64,000 nt of DNA from JBEBVQ01 sp037190845 (lineage in GTDB: Bacteria > Bacteroidota > Bacteroidia > Chitinophagales > Chitinophagaceae): contig JBBCJI010000031.1 of assembly GCA_037190845.1 (NCBI GenBank), positions 1-64,000 on the forward strand. The letters are read 5' to 3'. Below are positions 15,676 to 23,419 of the stretch, piece by piece; the stretch's first letter is position 1; each line of letters begins with the position of its first letter. Both the position numbers and the translations under genes were made by a program. The notes beneath the pieces were generated by a model that was not told the DNA's origin, did no database searches, and saw only the letters and a program-made list of their open reading frames with translations.

Positions 15676-17424
15676 ATGGCATTATTTAAATTTGATGATG
15701 AAGCATCTATTGGAACCGTTTTTAGTGTTGATACGGCAACGATAATCGTCAAGATTCAAGAACTTGATAAGTTAAGAAAACTTCAGGTGAATCACCTGAT
15801 TGCAGTAAGAAGTGCAAAAGCCGGACAACACCTGATAGGCATCATAAATAGAATTACACGAAAGGTTTCGGATGATGAAACTATGCCTAAAGATGATTTA
15901 GGCTACAGTGGTTTTTTGACTGAGAACATCATTAAAGTTAATCTTATAGGCACCTTATTGGATTTACATGGGAGTAAGACAAATGTATTCAAGAGGACGT
16001 TGGATACAGTACCGGAAATTGAAGCCGCATGTTTTCAAATTGATGGTGAAAACATAACAAAATTTATGCACACCATATCTACGCAGGAGAACTATGAAAT
16101 ACCCCTATCAATTGGCCGATACTCTATTGATGAAAATGCAGAAGCTTTCTTAGATGGTGATAAGCTTTTTCAAAGACACGCGGTTATTGTAGGAAGTACA
16201 GGGTCTGGTAAATCTTGGTGTGTTGCCAAGCTTATTGAGCAGATTGCAAAATTACCTATGGCTAATTGTATTCTATTTGATATTCACGGAGAGTATAGCA
16301 ATAAAGATTTTACGGCCGATGGAATTCAACATTTAAGAATTGCCAATCCTTCAGATTTAGGAAAAAGTGGGCATCTGGATAACAATGTTCTGATGCTTCC
16401 ATATTGGCTACTCACATACGAAGAGATGTTGGCTCTACTGCTTGACAGAAGTGATAGCAATGCACCTAATCAGGCAATGATTTTCTCAAAAGTGGTTTTA
16501 GAAGAAAAGGAGAAATATCTGAATGCTATTAGGGATACAACGTTTTTAGGTAATATAACAATCGACAGTCCTATTCCCTATAATATGCAGAATGTTTTGG
16601 ATGAAATCAAGAGGCTGGATGAAGAAATGGTACCCGGAGTAAAAACAGAAAAACAAGGTCCTTTTCATGGAAAAATGACACGATTTTTTCAGAGATTAGG
16701 AGCCAAAAGCCAAGACAAACGTTTAGGTTTCCTCTTTCAAATTTCAGATGATGAGATGCAGATTGAATGGCTCAATAAACTGTGTAGTTGCCTTATGCAT
16801 GGTACAACATGTAATGGGAAAAATGCAGGAGTAAAAATCATTGACTTTTCAGAGGTTCCTTCTGATGTATTACCATTAGTCATCGGACTTGTTGCACGTA
16901 TTATATTTACGGTACAGCAGTGGACAGAAGTAAGCAAGAGACATCCAATTTGTTTGCTTTGCGACGAAGCTCATCTTTACATTCCAGAAAGGGTTAATCA
17001 AGATGCGGTTACCGACCTTGGGTTAAAGAGTTTTGAACGCATAGCTAAAGAAGGTAGAAAATATGGAGTAAGTTTAACTGTTATCAGTCAGCGTCCTGCT
17101 GAAGTAAATAGAACTGTACTTAGCCAATGTAATAATTTTATTACGTTAAGGTTGTCCAATGCGGAAGATCAGGCTGTTATAAAAAAATTGCTGCCTGATA
17201 ATCTAGCAGGGTTAACAGATGTTCTGCCAATTCTTGATATTGGAGAAGCTTTAATTGTCGGTGATGCATCGTTGTTGCCTTCCAGAGTTTTGATAAATGA
17301 ACCTGGGCTTAAACCGCAAAGTGCTACTATTAAATTCTGGAAAGAGTGGAGTAATAAAGATGCAGAACAGGATATAGAAAGTGCAGTTATTGGTCTTAGA
17401 AAGCAAGCAAGGGAATATGTTTAA
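15676..17424 (+). CDS. HerA-like FtsK/HerA hexameric ATPase (DUF87)
   Basis: 582 residues. An N-terminal HAS-barrel-like beta domain (about 1-100) precedes the RecA-like core: Walker A GSTGSGKS (173-180), LFDIHGEY just after, Walker B ICLLCDEAH (Asp430-Glu431), a sensor region SLTVISQRPAEV and the C-terminal LRLSNAEDQAVIKKLLP. HerA forms hexamers that translocate DNA; with a SIR2 partner it makes the SIR2-HerA (Nezha-type) anti-phage complex, in which HerA scaffolds and triggers NAD+ depletion. Here the pair is preceded by a GHKL-nuclease, which is not part of the two-gene system as usually described. Confidence 0.9.
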   Translation: MALFKFDDEASIGTVFSVDTATIIVKIQELDKLRKLQVNHLIAVRSAKAGQHLIGIINRITRKVSDDETMPKDDLGYSGFLTENIIKVNLIGTLLDLHGSKTNVFKRTLDTVPEIEAACFQIDGENITKFMHTISTQENYEIPLSIGRYSIDENAEAFLDGDKLFQRHAVIVGSTGSGKSWCVAKLIEQIAKLPMANCILFDIHGEYSNKDFTADGIQHLRIANPSDLGKSGHLDNNVLMLPYWLLTYEEMLALLLDRSDSNAPNQAMIFSKVVLEEKEKYLNAIRDTTFLGNITIDSPIPYNMQNVLDEIKRLDEEMVPGVKTEKQGPFHGKMTRFFQRLGAKSQDKRLGFLFQISDDEMQIEWLNKLCSCLMHGTTCNGKNAGVKIIDFSEVPSDVLPLVIGLVARIIFTVQQWTEVSKRHPICLLCDEAHLYIPERVNQDAVTDLGLKSFERIAKEGRKYGVSLTVISQRPAEVNRTVLSQCNNFITLRLSNAEDQAVIKKLLPDNLAGLTDVLPILDIGEALIVGDASLLPSRVLINEPGLKPQSATIKFWKEWSNKDAEQDIESAVIGLRKQAREYV

Positions 17425-17444
17425 ATATCAAACAAAAATAGAAA

Positions 17445-17702
17445 ATGACACTGATTCCTATCACTCTGGAAATTCAGAAGCTACTGGCTGCATATTTTAA
17501 TGTCCCTGAGCGCCCAATGTCCGATTATTACTCGGATCTCTATGCTGCTTATCATCAAGAATGCAAAAGTCCATCTGACGGTTCTATTGTGACATTTCTA
17601 AAAAGTAAATATTATCCATTTCTTGACATGAAATTGATTTTTAAAATTTGTCGAAATACCCAGTATAATCTTTTAACAATAAAAAAGTTTGAAATATTAT
17701 GA
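17445..17702 (+). CDS. Small protein of unknown function
   Basis: 85 residues, not recognised. Starts MTLIPITLEIQKLLAAYF, contains SDYYSDLYAAYHQE and ends basic (ICRNTQYNLLTIKKFEIL). No membrane segment or motif is evident. It lies 20 bases after herA and overlaps the next gene by four bases (ATGA), so it is probably translated from the same message. Confidence 0.6.
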   Translation: MTLIPITLEIQKLLAAYFNVPERPMSDYYSDLYAAYHQECKSPSDGSIVTFLKSKYYPFLDMKLIFKICRNTQYNLLTIKKFEIL

Positions 17703-18190
17703 GTATGATAGCAAATTTGCTTCGGGTTACTAAATCTGAACTTGAAGAATATTTAAAAGATAGTGCATTATTGGAGGACAAAATCTATGGTGAGGAGCAG
17801 GATAATGAAAACTTGGTAGATATTGATAAATCATGGGAAGGCATACTATTCCTGCTTACAGGACAAAATTTAGCCACTGCAGAGCACAATCTTGCAAGAG
17901 TTCTATTTAGCGGACAACTTATTGACGAAGAACAGGATTTGGGTTATGGCTCCGCTCATTACTTAACACCAGAACAAGTTGCTGAATTAAATAGCGAGCT
18001 TTCGGTCATTACAACTGCTGACTTGAAACAGAAATTCAGCCCTGAAAAAATGAACGAATTGGAAGTTTATCCCAAAATTTGGGAAGAAGGAAATGCATTT
18101 GATTATCTCGCTGAGGGATTCCAGACCGTGCAAAAGGTTTTTTCAGATGCAACAAAAAATGGAGAAGCTATTATTACATTTTTAAACTAA
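17699..18190 (+). CDS. DUF1877 (YfbM-like) family protein
   Basis: 163 residues. The opening (MSMIANLLRVTKSELEEYL), DIDKSWEGILFLLTG and the later YGSAHYLTPEQVAELNSEL and WEEGNAFDYLAEGFQTVQKVF correspond to YfbM/DUF1877, a soluble alpha/beta family of unknown role. Start overlaps the preceding small gene by ATGA; a second Met two codons on (17705) is possible. Last gene of the apparent SIR2/HerA operon; family members occur singly elsewhere, so it may be a passenger. Confidence 0.8.
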   Translation: MSMIANLLRVTKSELEEYLKDSALLEDKIYGEEQDNENLVDIDKSWEGILFLLTGQNLATAEHNLARVLFSGQLIDEEQDLGYGSAHYLTPEQVAELNSELSVITTADLKQKFSPEKMNELEVYPKIWEEGNAFDYLAEGFQTVQKVFSDATKNGEAIITFLN

Positions 18191-18478
18191 AAACCTACAG
18201 CCAAGGCGAATTTCAAGTCAGTGGGGCAGAGATGAAAATTTTCAAGAAGTATCCTGACGTTTCTGTTCGGAACTCAGTTTCTTTAGAAGTAGTGCTTTAC
18301 CTGATTTTATCAATTAGTTCTAACTTTACATTATGAGCAGGTTGGCAGCGGAGAAATCTATAAATACCAGATCGTTAGCGAAGCTGGTGTCTAATACTTC
18401 GTTTAAAGATCTGCTGTCCAGTAGAGCCTTTAAAAGTTGTCTCCACGGCAGTTACATTGCTGAAAAGGCATCCGTTTT
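18191..18478. other. Spacer without recognisable gene
   Basis: Between the DUF1877 gene and the 3' end of the acetyltransferase gene. A short open frame directly follows the DUF1877 stop (about 40 codons to the TGA near 18335) but has no recognised relative; it may be the decayed end of a longer gene. No terminator hairpin stood out. Confidence 0.4.
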
Positions 18479-19018
18479 CTATTCGATTTCAAATTCCTTT
18501 GGATAGCAGACGATACCACTCATATTTTTATGTAACCCATTTTCCGTCAGTTTTATCGCCATGCAGTTGGCCTCGGGAGCATCAAATGGTAGTTTAATTC
18601 CAAATTCTTTGGCAGGCCTATAGCCAAATCGTGGATAGTAGCTTTCGTGACCCAATAATATGATGGATCCAAATCCTAATGCTATGGCTTTTTTATGCGC
18701 GGTTTCTATCAGAATGCTACCGACACCTTTTCCTTGAAATTCATTTATGACAGCAACTGGTGCTAATGCAAGAGAAGGGTAGCTGTTACCATCATGGCTC
18801 AAAATATTAATCTTTGTAAGCAATATGTAGCCGATAATTTTATCGTCAATCTCGGCAACAAGTGACAACTCCGGAACGAAAGCATCAGATTTTCTTAACC
18901 GCTCAACTAAATAGTGTTCTCTGTGGTCACTATATTCCTGGTTTTCAAAAGCATTTTTTATTACCTCAAAAACTGCGCTAAAGTCGTTCTCCCTTTCTGT
19001 TCTTATAGTCACGTCCAT
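18479..19018 (-). CDS. GNAT family N-acetyltransferase
   Basis: 179 residues. The acetyl-CoA pyrophosphate loop is EFQGKGVGSILIE (about residues 94-106), preceded by LALAPVAVI and followed by GFGSIILLGHESYYPRFGY, the arrangement of YhbS-type acetyltransferases. Substrate unknown. Opens MDVTIRTERENDFSAVFEVIKNAF, a typical GNAT N-terminus. Transcribed against the SIR2/HerA cassette and convergent with it. Confidence 0.9.
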   Translation of the reverse strand: MDVTIRTERENDFSAVFEVIKNAFENQEYSDHREHYLVERLRKSDAFVPELSLVAEIDDKIIGYILLTKINILSHDGNSYPSLALAPVAVINEFQGKGVGSILIETAHKKAIALGFGSIILLGHESYYPRFGYRPAKEFGIKLPFDAPEANCMAIKLTENGLHKNMSGIVCYPKEFEIE

Positions 19019-19164
19019 AATCCGTAAAATCCTGTTTGAATTTTCTTGGTTAAAAGTTTATGCCAGCTAATTGCACGGTGTCTTGCAAGCTGGTCCAAGG
19101 ACGGGTAAAGCATAGAACTTCCATAGGACTACCATAAGGCTATCATAAGACTGCCTGTATTTTA

Positions 19165-19659
19165 TTAATCCTCTTTAGTTTGCTTTTTCAAGTTTAAAAA
19201 CTTTATCACTATCCCGATTTGGCCCAAATGATACAGGTCGTGATGAATCAGTCCTTCTATAAGATATTTGAATTTGTAACCAGCAGCACATTCCTTTTCT
19301 AAATAATCATCGCTTTTGTTTTCAATAAGTTCAATGATTTCTTTTTGGCTATTGTAAAAATCGGCTTTGAGCTTTTTCCATCCGGTTTCTTTCAGGACCT
19401 CGTTGGGTAGCCAGTTTTCAGGGCTTTCTATGGTCAAATTTGCGCTTTTTCCGTTCAATTTCAGGATGGTTTCCTTTCGCCAAACCAATATGTGCGAAAT
19501 TAATTCCGCGACGCTGTGCAGGTCGGATAGCGGTCTCTCAAAAGCCAGCTCGTCCGAAAGGTTGTCTATTTTCTTTTTGAAGTTTTCATCAAGCCATAAC
19601 TCCTGTTCCTGGATATCCTGAAACTGACTTACAATGTTTTGGATAAGTTTGTTTTCCAT
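19165..19659 (-). CDS. DinB/DUF664-like four-helix protein
   Basis: 164 residues from the ATG at 19659; an extension to 19731 is open but does not resemble the family. Motifs HSVAELISHILVWR (first conserved His), and the late metal-site helix GLIHHDLYHLGQIGIV with the HxxxH arrangement are those of DinB-like putative metal-dependent proteins, which include thiol transferases (bacillithiol, mycothiol) and many of unknown role. It lies between the acetyltransferase and AbiE genes, all on the minus strand. Confidence 0.85.
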   Translation of the reverse strand: MENKLIQNIVSQFQDIQEQELWLDENFKKKIDNLSDELAFERPLSDLHSVAELISHILVWRKETILKLNGKSANLTIESPENWLPNEVLKETGWKKLKADFYNSQKEIIELIENKSDDYLEKECAAGYKFKYLIEGLIHHDLYHLGQIGIVIKFLNLKKQTKED

Positions 19660-19833
19660 TTTCCGCTTGTTGATCCAGCTAAGGTAATGTCTTTTGATGG
19701 GTGAGTGATGGAATGCTATATGACAAATCACTCATTTGTTATCATTTGTAATAAATATCTTGAGCCTAATACTTCCCTCCAAGTGGACATTTTCTTTATC
19801 CATAAACAAATTCAGGTTTTTTGTAGCGGTCTT

Positions 19834-20670
19834 CTATTTTTTAGCTTGTTTAGTTTCGTTGTATTTTTGTTGGCTTTCTTCTATTTGCTCCAGTAACGCT
19901 GTCCGCACCAATTCAAGAGCGATAGCCTGTTCGTACTTTTCTGTTGGCCGGATAAGAGCAGCTATATCGCCTGTAAATTCATCATCCTGTATTTTGGCCT
20001 CCATGTTTTGCAGATATACTTTTTGGGTAGGCGGTTCATCTACTACAAAATCCACGTAAGTATGGTAACATTGCAGCAAGCTTTTTTTGTTAATGTCAGG
20101 TACCTGCACCAGTGCCTTGTAGATATCGTATAAATCACGGCCTTTTCTGCGTTGGTATAGTGCCCTCAATTTTGTGCCCAGCAGTTCTTCCAATTGGTAA
20201 GTGGTGATGTTGCAAGCACCGGTGAACCACGAGGAGTTTACCTGAAATGGGAATAATGTATAGCCTAATACCGAAAAATGCTCCCTGCAATTGGTTTCCA
20301 CCTTCAGGCGGAGGTTTTGCACGGGAGGGAATTCTGACTCGAATCGGTAGTGCAGAGTAAAATTGTTTTCTTTCTGCTTGCGGGTCGGGTCACCCAAAAA
20401 AGCCAGTCTTTCTCTTAAGCGATCCACGACAGGGCCGAATGGTTCTGCTGAGATTTGCACTAAATCAATATCCTCAGAATAGCGGGGTTGTGGACTTAAA
20501 TACAATTTGTGCAATGCCGTGCCACCTCTGAATGCAAGGCTTTTAGCAAGAAACTCATCAGAGAAAATTTCAACCAAAGCACGGCAAATAACCAGGTCTT
20601 GTTCTACCTGTTCGTTGGTTTGCCAGGGCACCTGATTGCTCCATTCTGTTATATATGCCTGTGGTATCAT
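19834..20670 (-). CDS. abiEii: AbiEii nucleotidyltransferase toxin
   Basis: 278 residues. Toxin of the AbiE type IV toxin-antitoxin/abortive-infection system. Motifs of the family: FRGGTALHKLY (residues 48-57), SEDIDL (65-70, the two catalytic Asp), and the C-terminal ELLGTKLRALYQRRKGRDLYDIY. Related toxins transfer nucleotides to tRNA. Its ATG overlaps the stop of the upstream antitoxin gene by four bases (ATGA), the usual coupling that keeps antitoxin first. Complete. Confidence 0.9.
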   Translation of the reverse strand: MIPQAYITEWSNQVPWQTNEQVEQDLVICRALVEIFSDEFLAKSLAFRGGTALHKLYLSPQPRYSEDIDLVQISAEPFGPVVDRLRERLAFLGDPTRKQKENNFTLHYRFESEFPPVQNLRLKVETNCREHFSVLGYTLFPFQVNSSWFTGACNITTYQLEELLGTKLRALYQRRKGRDLYDIYKALVQVPDINKKSLLQCYHTYVDFVVDEPPTQKVYLQNMEAKIQDDEFTGDIAALIRPTEKYEQAIALELVRTALLEQIEESQQKYNETKQAKK

Positions 20671-21488
20671 TCGTCAAGTTCTATTGTAGTATTTATGATT
20701 ACCTTCCATCTATCATCAGCCGAAAAACCCTTTTCCGGGGCTGATGCTTTCAGCGGTATCCGAAACAAAGGGGAATTGTTTTTTTTCAAAGCCTGGTATA
20801 AGGCATTGGCGAGTGTCTGTTTATCAAATATCTTATCCAGCAGATAACCCAAACGTTGCAATGCAGTTACAGGAACGTGCTGCAGCAGGTTTGTATCAAA
20901 AGCATCCGGTTGAATACTTTCGGTTAATTCAGCCAAGACAGTAGCTACCCTGTTCATTCCACCTATCCGTTTTGCGTACTGTATCAGGTCGGTGGCTGTC
21001 AGGGCTGGATTTGAAATTTTCAAATAGCCGGTTTCTGTTTTTATTGTGGCTAACAGTGGCGAGGGTATTTCTTTTTTGCTGATGTAGTTTATTTTTACCC
21101 CTTTCTTCTGCATCGGCCGCAGTACCGGAAAGCCTGTGACCACAAAAAACTCCTGTGGTTGCTGGTGTGATGCCCCATGATAGGCGGCGGCATTTAATAA
21201 TGCCAGATAATACGGCCGATCCAATTCCTTCATAAAGGCATCTAAAAATAAAGAAGGGGGGAGCATGCCTTTTGACCTGTATTGTGGTGGTATGATCAGG
21301 TAATAACCTTTGTGGATCGAAATGATCAACTCTTTATCGACCAGCCGTTTTAATGCGAATTTATTGGCGATATCGGTTTGCTCTGGAAAAGCGCTACGGA
21401 ACCGGTGCAGGGCAAAAGCATATTTGCCCTGAGCCAACAGGTAGGTTACCCAATCTTCTGCATTTTTATGTTGCCTTAAATCTTTCAA
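20667..21488 (-). CDS. abiEi: AbiEi-family antitoxin and autoregulator
   Basis: 273 residues from a TTG at 21488. The N-terminal winged helix (about 8-70: AEDWVTYLLAQGKYAFAL and LKRLVDKELIISIHKGYYLIIP) binds the promoter; the rest (RPYYLALLNAAAYHGASHQQ) is the AbiEi C-terminal antitoxin domain. A longer frame to a TTG at 21560 exists, but the promoter and operator at 21510-21546 lie inside it, so the shorter start is preferred. It is co-transcribed with abiEii by a 4-base overlap. In type IV systems the antitoxin does not bind the toxin but opposes its effect. Confidence 0.85.
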   Translation of the reverse strand: MKDLRQHKNAEDWVTYLLAQGKYAFALHRFRSAFPEQTDIANKFALKRLVDKELIISIHKGYYLIIPPQYRSKGMLPPSLFLDAFMKELDRPYYLALLNAAAYHGASHQQPQEFFVVTGFPVLRPMQKKGVKINYISKKEIPSPLLATIKTETGYLKISNPALTATDLIQYAKRIGGMNRVATVLAELTESIQPDAFDTNLLQHVPVTALQRLGYLLDKIFDKQTLANALYQALKKNNSPLFRIPLKASAPEKGFSADDRWKVIINTTIELDE

Positions 21489-21509
21489 TAGAGTATTTTT
21501 TTGCGAAAA

Positions 21510-21546
21510 GTAGTGAAAATCGATGCTTTTCGCAAATATTTCCTCT
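21510..21546 (-). promoter_or_regulatory. abiE promoter embedded in an 11-base inverted-repeat operator
   Basis: On the minus strand TTTGCGAAAAG and CTTTTCGCAAA are perfect inverted arms separated by 15 bases. The same bases form a Bacteroidota promoter: TTTG, 20 bases, then TACTTTTC. Binding of the AbiEi winged helix to both arms would cover -33 and -7 together. The TTG start of abiEi is 22 bases downstream of the right arm. Confidence 0.75.
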
Positions 21547-21627
21547 TTTTTGTGTTTCAAAGATTTTATATTCCTTTCTGTATCATTGACAGCACTAAGC
21601 CTTTGATAATAAGATTCTCTCCAGTTT

Positions 21628-22812
21628 TTAGGCAGCAGATATCACCCATGCCGCCAGCAGCACAACAATAATCCCCAATACTGCCAGCGTTTGGAATTTC
21701 AGATCGCGGGAATCGGGATTTTTCAGGCTGGGGTAGAGCGCATAGCCGATGACCAGTCCTCCTAATAGTCCGCCTAAATGGCCGGCATTGTCCACACCGT
21801 CTTTCATGCCCGCTGCGAGTTGATAAAGCACATACAGCACCATACTGGGGAAAGCTACGTTGCGCATTTTTGCCTCGGTAAGACTGGTACTCAACACTGC
21901 CAGAAATACGCCGAACATTCCGAAAATAGCGCCGGAAGCGCCTGCGCTTATGATATGCGGATGTACAGACATGCTCAACAGTCCGCCGGTGATCCCCGAT
22001 AACAGATAGGCGGTCAGGAAGCGCGCCCTGCCCAGCAACGGCTCCAGTGCGAAACCGATAAAACCCAGTGTCAGCATATTGGCCAGCAGATGCACGATGC
22101 CGATATGGACAAACACCGCACTGATCAGCCGCCACCATTCGCCCTGCCGGATGGCCGGACCAAAATTGCCGCCCCATTCATGGATCACCCTGCTGCCGGG
22201 ATCCAGCAGGTCGGCGCCCGCGATGCCCATCAGCACAAACACCAGGATGTTCGTGATCAGCAGAAGCGGCGTTATGAAATAACCTTCCACGGGCAGGAAT
22301 ATCTTCAGTGGGTTGTCACGCCTGCCTATCTGAGCGAACCGCCGGGGTGAGAGAATGTCGTGGTAGGGATGCGCAAAATGTAATGGGCGCGTCTGCAATA
22401 CTTCAATCGCATATTCTTCCGTTACATGCTGGCGGACGTCATGGAAGGCAGCGAGGAAATCCGTCACATTGTCCCTGTTCTTTTTCCGGCCGGAGAGGCT
22501 TATTGTGGTATTGTCGCTTCTCACCATCAGATTGCCGCCTTCCCAGCGTACGATCACTTCCTGCACCTTGCCGTTCGTTGCCTTGTCTATATGGGCGATG
22601 ATTCCGTACCAGCCCAGGTGAATAAGCTTCCAGCGCAGCTGGCCGATCGTTTCCAGCACGGCAATCATGGTCGCAACCAGCGGTGTTTCCTGCAGCGGCA
22701 GGGATGTTTTGTAGTGTGTGCCTGTTTTAATACGCATATAGTAATCAATGGCTCCGGCGGCTATATTATGTCCCGCTATGCATTCCAACAGCAATGCTGG
22801 CAGGGTTGCCAT
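21628..22812 (-). CDS. Rhomboid-family intramembrane serine protease with long cytosolic N-terminus
   Basis: 394 residues. The first ~170 form a soluble charged domain; transmembrane helices then begin at about residues 180-200. Rhomboid marks: EWWRLISAVFVHIGIVHLLANM (loop-1 and TM2 region), catalytic Ser293 in GASGAIFG and catalytic His345 in NAGHLGGLLGG, with six or so helices in all. It cuts membrane-anchored substrates within the bilayer; substrate unknown. ATG 22812. The gene is alone: abiE promoter sequence lies 3' to it and a decayed gene diverges on the other side. Confidence 0.9.
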   Translation of the reverse strand: MATLPALLLECIAGHNIAAGAIDYYMRIKTGTHYKTSLPLQETPLVATMIAVLETIGQLRWKLIHLGWYGIIAHIDKATNGKVQEVIVRWEGGNLMVRSDNTTISLSGRKKNRDNVTDFLAAFHDVRQHVTEEYAIEVLQTRPLHFAHPYHDILSPRRFAQIGRRDNPLKIFLPVEGYFITPLLLITNILVFVLMGIAGADLLDPGSRVIHEWGGNFGPAIRQGEWWRLISAVFVHIGIVHLLANMLTLGFIGFALEPLLGRARFLTAYLLSGITGGLLSMSVHPHIISAGASGAIFGMFGVFLAVLSTSLTEAKMRNVAFPSMVLYVLYQLAAGMKDGVDNAGHLGGLLGGLVIGYALYPSLKNPDSRDLKFQTLAVLGIIVVLLAAWVISAA

Positions 22813-22933
22813 TTCTGTACGAATTTAGGCAGTATAGTCAGGATATAATTGTTAATCTCATGGCAGGCACGGTTTTATATGCTTATTCCAACACTGCGAT
22901 CCGGGGGTTATTCATTTTGAATTTAGATAAACT

Positions 22934-23411
22934 ATGAAATTTATTTTTTCTTCGGCGCTCATTGCCAGGGTATTTGTATCGTGTAACGGAGCCGCCTCTT
23001 CATCGGACTGGAACACGCATGCCGACACCTCCGCCTCCGCTCCTGTAGAAACCAATAAGGCCAATACAGATTACAAACCGGCTTTTGAGGGCAGACAAGA
23101 GCAGCGGAGTGAAGACTGCCACACCCTATGAAGTCACGATCGCTACCAGATCGCTGAAAGCGCTCTGGGGTATCGTATCGCTCCCCAACGGCAGGCTGCT
23201 CATCACCGAAAACAAGGGGTAATATGCGTATCGTAAACCCGGTAAACGTCGAGGTAAGCGACCCCATTACGGGTATTCCTGAAGTGGATGACAGGGGGCA
23301 GGGTGGTTTGCTGGGCCTGACCTTGGCCCCGGATTTTCCGTCCGGCAGGATGGTGTATTCGGTGTTTTCACGAGGAATTATTATGGTGACGCCAAGGTAT
23401 TGTTTTAGACG
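22934..23411 (+). pseudogene. Decayed PQQ-dependent sugar dehydrogenase (lipoprotein)
   Basis: Begins with a lipoprotein-like signal (MKFIFSSALIARVFVSCNG), but the frame is lost by a shift near 23090-23110. Sequence of the glucose/sorbosone dehydrogenase family then continues: TPYEVTIATRSLKALWGI, LPNGRLLITENKG, a further break at 23220, then MRIVNPVNVEVSDPITGIP and DRGQGGLLGLTLAPDF. Homology ends near 23410, where the convergent gliding-motility gene begins. Intact members are over 350 residues, so most of the gene is gone. Confidence 0.75.
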
Positions 23412-23419
23412 CACGTGCC

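Noticed and set aside
12177..21560. Integrated prophage
   Set aside because: KilA-N and XRE genes are the only phage-like hints; no integrase, capsid, tail or lysis gene, and no attachment repeats were seen.
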